Below are positions 1 to 10,786 of a stretch of 64,000 nucleotides of DNA, one piece after another. Made by a program: the position numbers and the translations under genes. The DNA comes from Hexactinellida sp. DTS-2022 (taxonomy: Eukaryota > Porifera > Hexactinellida): contig JAPNXP010000002.1 in the NCBI GenBank assembly GCA_028753945.1, forward strand, positions 5,766,001 to 5,830,000. Reading direction: 5' to 3'. Position 1 is the stretch's first letter, and the number at the start of each line of letters is the position of its first letter. The notes under the pieces are model-generated. The model made no database searches and was not told where the DNA came from. It worked only from the letters and a program-made list of their open reading frames with translations.

Positions 1-122
1 CTTGGAAGTTAGTTTCAATCAAAATTATAAATGCGGTTTCTTTCCCCCCATCATTTTATTACAATCCGGATTAAGGTCTTAACGCACAAACAAACACAAC
101 AAACGAGATTTAATAATATAGA
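1..122 (-). mobile_element. Helitron-like element (family E), 5' terminal part
   Basis: The minus strand starts at position 122 with a TCTATATTATTAAATCTCG terminus, followed by a GTTTGTTTG-rich stretch and a CCGGATTG motif. The same terminus recurs near 3575, 34383 and 38553. The other end lies outside the window. A leading TC and lack of TIRs suggest a Helitron or Helentron. The class is inferred; the repeat family is directly seen. Confidence 0.55.
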
Positions 123-132
123 TATCTAAGTA

Positions 133-203
133 GGTGGAATTCCTCCCCGAGGATGGCCAAATTCCTCCCCAGGGAGGAATTCCTCCCAGGTTGGGAACCA
201 CTG
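133..203. mobile_element. hAT element terminus, fragment
   Basis: The fragment ends in GGTTGGGAACCACTG, the inverted form of a CAGTGGTTCCCAACC hAT-type terminal repeat. It is preceded by an AATTCCTCCC-rich stretch repeated three times. No matching opposite end is in view, so it is a solo terminus. Confidence 0.45.
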
Positions 204-238
204 AACTATACGATAGAAAAAGATTCAATTTGATATCT
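204..238. repeat. Family F repeat fragment
   Basis: A short stretch (gaactatacgatagaaaaag and on) matches the inner arm of the repeat at 48120-48600 and 38990-39449. It directly abuts the hAT terminus at 203. Confidence 0.4.
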
Positions 239-246
239 GATAATTA

Positions 247-315
247 CGAGTCCTTCGATCTGGGTCGATTTGCTACGGATCGATGCTACGCACTCATGTT
301 AACGGCCGATGTGAC
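247..315 (-). repeat. Degraded family E hairpin terminus
   Basis: This is a decayed copy of the hairpin-rich terminus of family E, with ATCGATGCTACGCAC and AACGGCC recognisable. From here to 621 I see no gene. The two ORFs of about 70 codons there are composed of repeat sequence. Confidence 0.4.
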
Positions 316-621
316 TCTCAAGAGATTTCTAAGAGAAATTCCTAATAACTTTCCAGTTTGACTCACTTTAGTCACCTCATTCTAGGAAAAAAAAAATCAA
401 AAAGATTTTTTCAAAACCCTCTATCTCAAAACAAACAATTTCAGACTTGCGGGGGAGGTGATTTTGTCAATTTTGCTCGTGGAATCAAAAACTCAACGGT
501 TTCGGATAGATCTCGTAAAGATACAACTTATGACTGCAGCGATTTATTCTATTATGGATAGTTCATGTGTTTTCAGGATTTTAGATCAGTAAATATTCAT
601 TTGAAAGTCGACATCACATAA

Positions 622-2317
622 GGCCACACTATACTCAAGAATGAGATTGTGATTATGATCTTTTTGGACAGTACCCTATAAAATTAACCAGCATTGAAAA
701 TTTCAGCTGTTTCTGACTCATACTTTCGAAGTTGCGACCTTTTTAGAGCTTAGGAATGTATGCATCATCATCAATAGGTCAGTTTTCAAATGGACGATCA
801 TAACCTTTGGTCTAGATTTCACAGATTTGGTTCCATATGCTTGAAACCAAGTTTAAATGAATGAATACATATGTTCCTTAATAGAAATACGTTTTTTAAC
901 ACTTCCGACAAAACCTTTCAGAGTTACAGCACTTTGAAGTCAGATTTCTACCGCCAACCTATGTATAACATTTCGATGTTTGGCAGTCGAAGACTGACTT
1001 CAATGGGCTGTTACTCTCCTTTATTATACACAACCCCATAGTATGAGACTTTTTATTCTGTGGAACATTTGAATCTTCGCCAGAACCACACGGAAATAAA
1101 AGGAAAATACACCCTAATTAGATATTTTGTTATGCCTTTATCAGAATTGACCAAGATTATTAGAATTTGTACCGTTTAATCAGAATTTTTTATTGTCCGA
1201 GTACCAATTTTGAACATAATTTGTTGAGTTTGTCCCGATTAAGCGGAGTTTGTCCCGATTAACCGAAAATATTTAGTATTAGTTACTATGGAAAGGATTT
1301 GGTTCATGGGGAGTTGTCCCAATTAAGCGGTTGTCCCGATTAACCGGTGTCCCAATTAAGCGGAGTACACTGTAGTTCATAGATGTGAATACTAATTTAG
1401 TGCTAAGCTCTAGAGTTTATAGTTTTCGAGAAAAATATTGCTAAATCATCAAAAATGGGCACACTTTATGCCCTTATATGGCCATTTGGAAAAATTGTGC
1501 GAGTTAGGGTCTCAAAATGTATTATTGAGGGAGATTAAACCGGGTATTGGGAGCATTTTCCACTCAAAATTTTATTTATTGGTCTACGGGTTACTGAGAT
1601 TCAAAATATAAAAGTGAAAGGACCACCCAATGAGTTGAAAGGTCAGAATGTTTTAATTGCTTGAGCGTTCACAGTTTTTATCCTAATTGTTTGAAACCAA
1701 GTGTAAACTAATGAATATATATTCAATTTGGGAATGACCCTTGATCTAAACTCTACAATGCGAACTTTCAAAGTTCCAGCCCTTTGAAGTTTGACTTGGC
1801 ACATTGACAATCCAAATCTGACTTTAAATGACTATAACTCAGAATTTTTTGATTAGAATGTTGAAAATTTTGGTTTAGATCCTAAGTATATATGCAAGGA
1901 TACAATTGGATGAATAACAACGAATTTGATAGTAAATTATGGCAGTGCGAGCCTACAAACTTTTTAACCCATTTGAAAAAGTCACCCTCCATGATGTCCA
2001 TCACATTCCAGGATCTTATAAGGGTCGCTACAGCAAAACTATTGGTCAGATTCACCTGAAATTTGAAATGTAGGTATACTTTACAGGGTACTATCCAAAA
2101 ACAATCGAATCTCAATTTATCTGACGAGCATTGTGGGGCCGTAATTTAAACTTTCGTCCGAAATTGGCGATAGTATAACAGAGAATTCCTGGGTCACAGA
2201 GCCCTACTTTCTTCAAATCTTCTCAGAATTCTAAAAAAATTTGCCAGATTATCTACCAGTGTGAAACAAACAGGAAAACGAATTTAACTCATTTCCCATT
2301 TGCAGTAAAGTGTGGCC
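622..2317 (+). mobile_element. Family A TTAA-type non-autonomous element, rearranged copy
   Basis: The ends are GGCCACACTATACT and its near inverted form AGTGTGGCC, matching the copies at 44413 and 53479. The flanks are ATAA on both sides (618-621 and 2318-2321) instead of the TTAA seen at the other copies. No coding capacity is evident; the 77-codon minus ORF at 1882-2115 lies in the shared repeat body. Relative to the 53479 copy, about 230 bp internally are replaced by roughly 350 bp of pogo-like sequence. TIRs beginning GG with a TTAA target fit Kolobok better than piggyBac, but assignment to either is inference. Confidence 0.75.
1190..1372. mobile_element. pogo/Tigger-type terminus inside family A
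   Basis: Repeated GTCCCGATTAAGCGG and GTCCCAATTAAGCGG motifs end in GGAGTACACTGTA. This is the inverse of a CAGTGTACTCCGC terminal repeat next to a TA. The left end was not found; the inserted sequence may begin near 1017. Confidence 0.45.
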
Positions 2318-2654
2318 ATAAAAGTATTTGAAATCCCAAAAAACGAAGAGATTCGCAGTCCATAAACTCATAATGAATATTTCATCCAGCTTTACACATT
2401 TTATCACGAATAATCTTGGTCTTGTTTATCATTGCTGATGAATGTATTCCGCAAATATGCTAAAATTAGTAAAATATTTTTCTTCTCTTAGTTTATTTCC
2501 CAATATTATTGCATTTTTGGCATCCTGAAGATGAAGCAAACCCGCTGTAAAGAATTAGGGAAATTTTGTAAATATATTTGGGAGAAATGCTCTAGAGTAT
2601 ACCTGAACCTTAAGATAAATTAGTTCTGCTAACTTGGTATTTTAGAATAGAGTC

Positions 2655-2813
2655 ACCTCGGGACCATGGTAGTTTGACACGATTAAGCTGAGATATCTAT
2701 TAACCGAAATATTTCCAAGCCAAACTATTATTCCGTTCTATAAATCCTGTAAAATTTGACCCCATTAAGCGGATAAATCTGTTAACTGTGGCTCTATTAA
2801 GCGGAGAATACTG
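2655..2813. mobile_element. pogo/Tigger-type terminus
   Basis: The stretch carries ATTAAGC motifs and ends GCGGAGAATACTG next to TA, related to the terminus at 1372. The left boundary is uncertain. The stretch 2318-2654 holds nothing I recognise. Confidence 0.35.
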
Positions 2814-2882
2814 TATATCTATATACTTTGTTAAACTTAATCATAAACGATTACTGAGAAGTAATTGCCACTTAATTTCAAG

Positions 2883-2910
2883 TGAGACTAATTAGTGTTT
2901 TATTAATAAA
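2883..2910 (+). repeat. 28-bp direct repeat, left flank of family E element
   Basis: The 28 bases match 3576-3603 at 26 positions. The two copies flank the family E element like an unusually long target-site duplication. Confidence 0.6.
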
Positions 2911-3575
2911 CGAGCCCTTCGGTCTAGGTCGCTATTCGACAGATCGGTGCTACGCACCTCAAGTTATCAGCCGCTATGCGGCCTTACTCCTCACCCTTTC
3001 TGCTATGGAAAATGGTAGAAAGGGACGTCATGATTTTGAATTTTCATTAATTTATTAACCTATTTGTGTAAACAACAACAACAACAACAAATACTCATAT
3101 TAAAATTTTATAAATGCGAAATTCGTGTTCAGCATACTTATTTACCAATAATATCCGTTGAAAGCTAACTTCTAGGTTGATTTTGATTTTTCATTAATTT
3201 GTTTACCTATTTGTGTAAACAACTACAACAAATATTCATATTATAAATTTATAAACGCGAAATTCGTGTTCAGCATACTTGTTTACTTATAATACTCGTT
3301 GAAAGCTAACTTCTAGGTTGATTTTGAATTTTCATTAATTTGTTTACCTATTTGTGTAAACAACAACAACAAATATTCATATTAGAAAATTTTAAACGCG
3401 AAAATCGTGTTCAGCATACATGTTTACCTATTATAACATATGTTTACCCATTAGAACCTTTGGAAGTTAGTTCATATCTCATATATAAATGCGGTTTCTA
3501 TTCCCCATCACTTAAATACAATCCGGACAAACACACAGACAAACAAACACAACAATCGAGATTTTATAATATAGA
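2911..3575 (-). mobile_element. Helitron-like family E element, near full-length
   Basis: On the minus strand it starts TCTATATTATAAAATCTCG (3575) and ends in a hairpin-rich segment (2911-2990) with GGTGC-GTA-GCACC and GCCGC-ATA-GCGGC stems, then CCGAAGGGCTCG. The body has three tandem units of about 140 bp from about 3030 to 3460, each with GTTTACCTATTTGTGTAAAC and AACAACAACAA. There is no coding capacity; the 82-codon ORF at 3340 is repeat. A TC start with terminal hairpins suggests a non-autonomous Helitron or Helentron, but the final CTRRT signature is not exact. Confidence 0.6.
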
Positions 3576-3665
3576 TGAGAGTAATTAGTGATTTATTAAT
3601 AAATAAAGTACAATAACATAAGCAAACAATTAATTAATTGTACTATAACACATACAAACAATTAA
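3576..3665. repeat. 28-bp flank plus 32-bp minisatellite remnant
   Basis: The right 28-bp flanking repeat (3576-3603) is followed by about two units of an AATTAATTAATTG-type 32-bp repeat. The same arrangement, inverted, is found at 38340-38552, so the two loci are paralogous. Confidence 0.6.
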
Positions 3666-3702
3666 AAGTAGTCTAAAAATAACAATTGTTATAATATGCA
3701 AC

Positions 3703-3790
3703 CAGAGATGGGCAAAATCTCTAGGGAATTAGATTTTTTAAAGATTTTAAGATTAATCCCGGTCCATTCAGAATCGGATGGGGAATTAAT
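3703..3790 (+). mobile_element. hAT-type terminus CAGAGATGGGCAAA, solo
   Basis: CAGAGATGGGCAAAATC resembles common hAT terminal repeats. No matching right end was found. The following stretch to 4840 is AT-rich with no recognisable gene; CTATAAAAAGG at about 4286 is TATA-like but leads to no ORF. Confidence 0.3.
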
Positions 3791-4840
3791 CAGAATATCT
3801 CAAACTCAAGGTCAGTGTGTGAGAATTAAGGAGCTTCTAATTGATATTATTTCCAAACTGCTCTGAATTGGTGAATGACAAATAGGACATGTAATCCAAG
3901 TTCTTTAAATTTAATACGGCAATCTACACCAATTTGCATGTCTACAGGGTCTGAAAAGTAATTTCGTTTCTCGTACCTTCAAACATACATACAAATGTGT
4001 ATTGTAATTTGTAATCATATTAATATAATTAATATTAATTAATTATTTAGAAGCTTCATTATAAAAAAAACAATCGGTAGAAACTAGCCAGGTTTTTTAA
4101 CAACAAACACCGATGATCGCTGTATAAGTAAATTCATATTATATTTAGACTGGTGCGAAGTCAGCCCTAACTATAGTAGGTGTCAAGTGCGTAGGAGTAA
4201 GTAGAGCCAGCGACCCTAATGTGCTCAGCAGAAAACCTCTTACACACTAAGAGGCCTTGTTAAATGTTGATTCGGGAGCACTCTCTATAAAAAGGTGCTA
4301 TTTAACGACTGAAAGAAAATAGCACAGTAACACATATTGACTGTGAAAACTAACTAATATGATTATATTCCTGACTGAGCTTAGCTGTGGACGTAATTGC
4401 ATCTCTTACGAAAAAGAGCTCAAGCCTTAGTATATTGATTATCTTACTTTCGGATACAAACAACTTGTGACCTTCAGATGTTCTATATTTTTAACAGCGA
4501 TTTTATTTAAATTGAGTCAAATTAAAATCCATGTTAATTTAAATATCAATTACTAAATAGCATAAATATATTTATTAATACGTATTCTATTATTAGCCAA
4601 TATATCATCATGTTTAAATAAAATACAATATCTGAAAAGTAGATATACTATCAACAAATATTGTGTTTAGTGAAAACATAAATAAATTACAACTGTTATG
4701 AATACTCACATTACGATAATTACTTAACAGTCGGAGATATGCCAGCATAAAACATAGAGACAAAGAAGTCGGAAAATTCTAAACATTTAATATTTGGAAT
4801 TTTGGACAAAAGCCGACATACGGAGTCGGACAAATGCAGG

Positions 4841-4957
4841 CCCCTAGTTAGTTTTATCTCAAAGAGAGATGCGTTTTTTTATCTCCGAATTACTTTCATT
4901 TAATCCGGACAAACACGCACACACTCACAAAGAACTATTGTGCTTTAAATATATAGA
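4841..4957 (-). mobile_element. Family E 5' end fragment, diverged
   Basis: The pattern TTATCTC, then AATCCGGACAAACACGCACAC, then AAATATATAGAT matches the family E 5' end, diverged. The ORF immediately downstream at 4961 shows no protein-family signal. 4958-5890 holds no feature I can support. Confidence 0.45.
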
Positions 4958-5891
4958 TTATTGTTGAGCTTAAGCACTGCCGGATTTTGTAGCCCGCGAG
5001 ACCATAGGCGGGCTAACAATAGTGCAATCTTAAGGATAAGGTTATCCACCAGTTGTATTTCTGGTAGTTCAATAATTGTTTTGCTATCTCGTAACCTATC
5101 TTATTCAAGAGGTTTTGATCCGGGGTCCCGGCTGTCTATTAACGGCCACCCCAAATAATATTATGAGGGGCGATTCCGGGCGAAATGATGCCTATTTTAA
5201 TTTGAACATACAGACTAGACTCAATTCACAGGTCTAGACTAAATTCGGTCATCCGGGTGACCGCTTAACCGCTGCTAATATTGGTTAACTGTTACAGATT
5301 TAATTGAGCAGTTAACCGGTCTGTTAATCTAGTTAAATAATATCAATGTAATTGCATACAGTATATAAAACACTAAATTATAAATTTTTGGGTAGAATAT
5401 GGTAATCTTAAATTTATGCATATTCATACTGAGGCTACAGTTATGATTCGTTTTGTTTATAAAAGGTTGAGGTACTCAAAGAAGGAATAGACAATAATTC
5501 AACAGTTTGAAGCGTAAAGGGACAACTGGTGGTTGATGTAAATAATAATAATGGCAGAATCAGAGGTAGCGTAATGATCATCTTTCAAAAGCTGCAATTT
5601 TTAGTTGAATAGTTACTAGCATTATTTATAGATGTTGCTTCAGAGTCAAAGCCTCACCTTTTAATTAATTAAGACACTCCAAATATACAAAATCGATTTT
5701 AAGTGTCTAAAACATATGTGATACCTATCAAAGCAATACAGTTTAGTTGAATTTACGTTATTCGATTCATTCATAGGTAATCATTATTAATTCATAGTGG
5801 GAGATAGATATTTTGTTTACATTTCTGAGCTTCAATCGAAAATCTATATATCAATTGAAACCGAACTCGAAATTACACCAATAGGTTGGTC

Positions 5892-5957
5892 TGATTGCAA
5901 GTACACTAGTGTGCTTGCAATCACACTAAGCAATTGGTGTGATTGCAATCACACCAA
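5892..5957. repeat. Two adjacent palindromes
   Basis: A 32-bp palindrome with one mismatched pair (5892-5923, centre ACACTAGTGT) is followed ten bases later by a perfect 24-bp palindrome (5934-5957, TTGGTGTGATTG and its complement). Both contain GATTGCAA. They lie within a 65-codon ORF that I do not regard as a gene. Confidence 0.7.
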
Positions 5958-6054
5958 ACTCGCTTTTACACTGCAACATATACCTGACCCTTAAAACATA
6001 GTGCGTTAAAACTTAAATGCTTAAAATATAAAGATCTTAAATTATGTTGTAGTC

Positions 6055-7543
6055 CAGTGCTTCTCAAACTTTTTCATGTCGCGGACCAATAATTTCGTCA
6101 TCACAATTACACGGACCTCGCGTATTTTCGCGCAGTCTCGAAGTTAGTAAAATTTGATTATTGTAATGTTTAACATTTATGATGCGAATACGTGGAAATT
6201 ATCAATTGTGGATAATCGACAGTAAATTATAAAGCGTTTCTAATTAATGTCAATCTAATATACACACCCATACCAAAAGTATTCAACAACCCAAAATTTC
6301 CATTGGAAATAGTATTTTAACCCTCGGCTGGCTTGGGGTAAGAGGTATAAATAGAAAAACCCCACTTTCACTTTCACTTTCAATTGAAAGTCAATTAACT
6401 TTCAGTATCAATTTTACATTCCTAGCCAGACGAGGGATATAGTCTAATATTCAAATTATATGAGATGTGGTCATTTTGATTGTAGAATCGTGTTCAACGC
6501 ATCCAATTAACCTATGTAGAGCTTTCAAATAAATATCATATTGATTATTTTGAAAATTAACATCCGGTGGCACCATGTACATTTATTCCAATTGCCAACA
6601 TGGTATAAGGCGGGAATAAGTGGTACATAGTGGCAATGGATGGTAATTTTCAACCTAATCAGTAACTAACAGAGGTGAAGGCTCCTGCAATGATTATTTC
6701 AAAAATGCGTAGAAAAGAATCTGACATAATTTTTCAAAGTCCATTTATTACGAATACAATGTAAAATTTTCTAGAAACACTGTACAGTCGAACCTTCCCT
6801 ATCCGGGCAGCCTCGTCCGGAGGGTGCCCGGATCTCGGAAATAACCATAAAATTTATTCCATAATCAACTAGAGTTTATGGCCTGATATCTCCAAAACTA
6901 TTGTCGACGGGGACTCTAGCCAGTTGCTCATCCTCCGTTCATCGAAACTTGGTATAACTATACCCAAGCAGTTCATTAATTTCGAAAATGAATTTTTTAT
7001 AAAGTAGCGAAATTTCCATATTGCCAAATCCAAACCAATATTTACTGCCCAGATAAGGGTGGTTTACTTTTAGTACCATGTTTGACATTCAAATTTGCAA
7101 AGATAAACTAAATTTGGGGCTAATAACCAAAAAAAGGCGACTTAATTTTAACTTATACAAAAATGTTCCCCGGTTGAAGGAGGTGTCTGGATCTTGGAGG
7201 TTTGACTGTATTGCTATTTTCTATGGAAATTAATACTTTTGGTAGGGGAGTGTATTGTGGAAGATAAATTATGTTTGAATTTCACGTTACTGTTTTATGT
7301 TTGCAGGATTGTTGAAATTATAGCAGCATTCTAGGAAGTAGATCATGTGATCATCATCTGAGAATTTTTGAAGAGTGAGGGAGATTTCGATATTATACCA
7401 AAAATTGTACAATGACAACAAATAATTGGAAATTGAAATCCATTAAATAAAATATTGAACAACTTTCATGATCTTTCTGCGGCCCAGTAACAATTTCCTC
7501 GCGACCCACTAATGGGTCGCGGACCACAGTTTGAGTACCACTG
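6055..7543 (+). mobile_element. hAT non-autonomous element with 8-bp TSD
   Basis: The terminal repeats are CAGTGCTTCTCAAAC and, inverted at the right end, CAGTGGTACTCAAAC, followed by GTCGCGGACC-like subterminal sequence at both ends. An exact 8-bp duplication TTGTAGTC flanks it (6047-6054, 7544-7551), diagnostic of hAT. There is no transposase ORF. A pogo-type element is nested inside. The repeated block, from 20665, begins within that nested element. Confidence 0.9.
6785..7208 (+). mobile_element. pogo/Tigger-type MITE nested in hAT
   Basis: The 424-bp element has ends CAGTCGAACCTTCCC and, inverted, CAGTCAAACCTCCAAGATCC, flanked by TA on both sides (6783-6784, 7209-7210). The TA duplication and CAGT terminus fit the Tc1/mariner-pogo group. 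It has no ORF, and it inserted after the hAT host element. Confidence 0.85.
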
Positions 7544-7720
7544 TTGTAGTCCACTTAATTATGTTTTAGATATGATAGCATCAAAACTATACCAGGGACA
7601 CGTAATTACCATCAATAGACTCCAATAAGTGCAAAGTTTATAGGAAGAAAGCGAATTCGTGACCAATTAGAATATACAATAACATATGTATTTAAATGAA
7701 ATCGTGTAATAAACTTCAAA

Positions 7721-7965
7721 TACCGTATTTACTCCAATAGTAGCCTAGGCGATTATTGTTTTTACTCCATTTTTCCACAAATAATTTTGAGCAATTTTCT
7801 AGAATATCACATTTTATTACAATTTAATTATGATAATCGGTTGATAATCGTATTGTGAGTTATATTAGATATAAATGTTTACTCCGGGTAGCAGTAATAC
7901 ATTTTTATTTGCTACTTTAGGGGGCGATTATTAGAATAGAGGCTACTATTCGAATAAATACGGTA
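7721..7965. mobile_element. 245-bp MITE, TIR TACCGTATTTA
   Basis: The terminal inverted repeats are about 25 bp with two mismatches: TACCGTATTTACTCCAATAG at the left, and TACCGTATTTATTCGAATAG read inward from the right. There is no ORF. The superfamily is not determined from sequence alone. Confidence 0.8.
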
Positions 7966-8059
7966 TTCCACACAGCTGCCCCACTTAACTATAGGTAATT
8001 ATGTCGCATGTATGTATGACAAAGATTGGTGTATTAGTGTGATTAAATAAGTCTGTGAG

Positions 8060-8167
8060 GAAGAAGGTGATATAAAAGTCAGCTTTATGAATCCAAATGG
8101 ACCAGGGCGTCCTGAAAATAGTTTATATTGGCCCTCAATTGAAGACTTTTATTATATCCTTAAATGA
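8060..8167 (+). pseudogene. Short coding remnant, FMxPNGP motif
   Basis: A 35-codon open stretch reads ...IKVSFMNPNGPG... then LYWPSIEDFYY and stops. A related motif (KFMHPNGPSKYF...DLCWIP) occurs at 59342-59512. I associate F-M-H-P-x-G-P followed by a W-P / E-D block with the C-terminal part of uncharacterised, transposon-associated invertebrate ORFs, but I cannot name the family. An in-frame stop lies just upstream, so this is a remnant. Confidence 0.45.
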
Positions 8168-8302
8168 TGTAATAGGCTATATGTCCACTCCCAAAACTTC
8201 TTCAAAACGTGTTAGCAATTCAAAAAAGCTAATTAATGATATTCAAATGTAGCAAGAGATTAAATTGTAAATCTAGAAACGTACGTATTCCATTTGGAAA
8301 TA

Positions 8303-8599
8303 CAGTACACCCTCGCTACTCCGAACAGGGAATCCAAAAAAAATTCGTATTTAAGAGGGTAAAATCATAAATATTTGTACGTATACTATATAATACATTG
8401 AATTTATACAAAAATAAGTATCAGATAAATATTAGGTAATATACTATATCATTTGTTGGATTAATTAAATAGAGTTGGTCGGATTATTGGGGTATCATTT
8501 TATAAATGCTATATAAAATGTATTACAATACTAGCCCGAACGAATTTACTAATCGGAAGAGATTTTAGTTGATTCGGAACTCTTCTGTTAGGATTACTG
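8303..8599 (+). mobile_element. pogo/Tigger-type MITE, 297 bp
   Basis: It begins CAGTACACCCTCGCTACTCC and ends ATTACTG, with flanking TA at 8301-8302 and 8600-8601. It has internal GGAAGAGATTTT and GTTCCGAA-type motifs. There is no ORF. A related left end is at 63101. From 8602 to 9145 I see only AT-rich sequence. Confidence 0.7.
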
Positions 8600-9145
8600 T
8601 ATATATGAATATTACATCAAATACAATAATCAAATCATGAATTATAAGCAATCTTAATTATTTGAATAATAATGTGAATAACAAATACATTGGTATTAAA
8701 GTAGGCCTAAATAACAGTGTGACAACGACTATTAGTATACGTGAGTTAGTTCACAGCACATTTGTTTAATCTATTGCATTCTTATTGAACATAGCAACAA
8801 TACTAATGGATTTAATTTAAATGTGTAGTTTATCGGAGGTCAAAGATACCACAAACTACAAATTTCTGATACAAATATCAATTGTATAATGGTGTTGGAA
8901 TGAGTGATAAACTGAAAATAATTATTTAAATATGAAATATTTATCAATATGATAGAAATAGAGTAAGGTTCTATCCAGTATTCTTTTTTTATATAGAACA
9001 TTAATTGGCAAAGGGATCTATTTTTGGGGGGGAGGTTTGTGTGTTTGTTTTGTTTTTTTCTAAGTATTTATGATAATCTAATAACCTATAGTGTAAGAGC
9101 GTTTTAGCCTACGGGTTACTAGTTAAACCTTTATTTTATTTTCAA

Positions 9146-9960
9146 AAACAGATTCGCAATATTATGTACTAATACCACAATAGTGGGATGATTTTGAAGT
9201 TTATAATAACAATCACACAGATTCGAAATACTATGTACTAATATCACAAAATGGGAATGAATTCGAAGGTTTAGAATAACAAACCAGTACAGATTCGCAA
9301 AATTATGTACTAACACCACTGAAGAGGAATGAATTCGGTAGTTTATAATAACAATCAGAACAGATTCGCAATATTATGTACTAATATACTACTAAAGGGA
9401 AAGAATTCGCATGTTTAATATATCAATCCGGCACCGATTCGCATTATTATCTACTAATACCCCAATAGTGGATTGAATTTGAAGTTTATAATAACAATCA
9501 GCACAGAATCGCATTATTATGTTCTAATATCACAAAAGGGGAATGAATTCGAAGGTTTAGAATAACAAACCAGTACAGATTCGCAATATTATTTACTAAT
9601 TCTACAATGGTAGAATGAATTTGAAGTTTATAATAACAATCATCACAAATTCGCTATATTTTGTAGGTATACAACAAAATGGAAATGAATTTGAAATTTA
9701 TAATAACTTCCAGCACAGACTCGCAATATTATGCACTAATACCGCAAAAGGGAAATGAATTCGAAAGTTTGGGATTTCAATCCTGTACAGATTCGAAATA
9801 TTCTGTATTAATACCACAAAAGGGGAATGAATTCGAAGGTTATAATAACAATCAGCACAGATTCGTATTATTATGTAGTAATTCCACAATAGTGGATAGA
9901 ATTTGAAGTTTTTAATAACAATCAGCACAGATTCGTAATGTTATGTAGTAACAGGCTGAA
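9146..9960 (+). repeat. Minisatellite, units of about 60-70 bp
   Basis: About a dozen degenerate tandem units carry CAGATTCGCAATATTATGTA, then AATACCACAA, GAATGAATTCGAAG and TATAATAACAATCA. The small ORFs here on both strands (for example 9679-9906) are products of the repeat. The array stops just before the Transib-like element. Confidence 0.85.
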
Positions 9961-9965
9961 AACAG

Positions 9966-10786
9966 CACAGTGGGCAAACAAGTGGAAATAGAGCATTTTT
10001 CGAGCGCCTCAGATTAACTCGATATTAGTGACATCGTTTTCAGCATACATGAAAACCTAAAAATCCAATTTATTGTGCTGAGAAACATTCGAGATCAAGA
10101 GTTATGTGTAATGAGATCATCATGTTACAACAATTCTAAAAAAAGCAACTTTTGTGGTTTCAGAATTGCAGTATCAAAGTCGTACAAAATTCAACAAATT
10201 ATATTATGTAGATGAAATATTCAAGTTAGCTTTATCATTTGGCATTGGCATTGTATGAAATAAATGTACATTAATGCATTTTAACTTCTTATATAGTCTA
10301 AAATTATAATACATTCCGACCAGAATTTTATGATTCGGACGCATTTGCTAATTTCCAATATTGTTCAAGAACTTTTGAGAGCAATCATGAGCAATTGGTT
10401 TTTACCTTTTAAATGAAAGATTATGATGATACCTTCAAATTAAAAAGTATTCTAGATGCGCGAAAGGGCGCGACAGGGGTCATCTAATGACTTTGAAACA
10501 TAATATATTAGGATTTTAACTAATTTTTAAAAATTATATCAAGTTCAAGAATTATAATCAATAATCATGGGTGAACAATAAATTTTTGTTAACGAACCTA
10601 AATATAATTTATGACTGATTTATCATTAATCGTCTAGAACTGCGCTTAGGAGACTACATATATTATTTTTGATATTGCCATTCGGTTTGCAGCTACCGAT
10701 AACCTATATGTCAATAATACTTCATTAGATTCTATCTAGCATAGTTTTTCCTATTTCCACTTACATCCCTGAATATGCCCACTGTG
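9966..10786 (+). mobile_element. Transib/RAG-like non-autonomous element with RSS-like ends
   Basis: Both ends begin with CACAGTGGGCA read inward, which contains the exact V(D)J heptamer CACAGTG. A 5-bp duplication AACAG flanks it (9961-9965, 10787-10791), as expected of Transib and ProtoRAG. A second 12-bp block, AAGTGGAAATAG, occurs at both ends but at different distances: AAATAG starts after 13 bp from the left heptamer (9973-9985) and 23 bp from the right heptamer (10757-10779). The 821 bp have no ORF, so a transposase would be needed in trans. The superfamily call is inference from the ends and the TSD. Confidence 0.65.

Noticed and set aside
1882-2115. 77-residue minus ORF also found at 44613
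   Set aside because: It lies in the shared family A body, varies by frameshift between copies and has no protein-family features.
4961-5158. 65-codon ORF near 5 kb as a gene
   Set aside because: No family signal; it sits beside a family E end and looks like decayed repeat.
9679-9928. Small ORFs on both strands in the 9-10 kb minisatellite
   Set aside because: Repeat-derived, overlapping on both strands.
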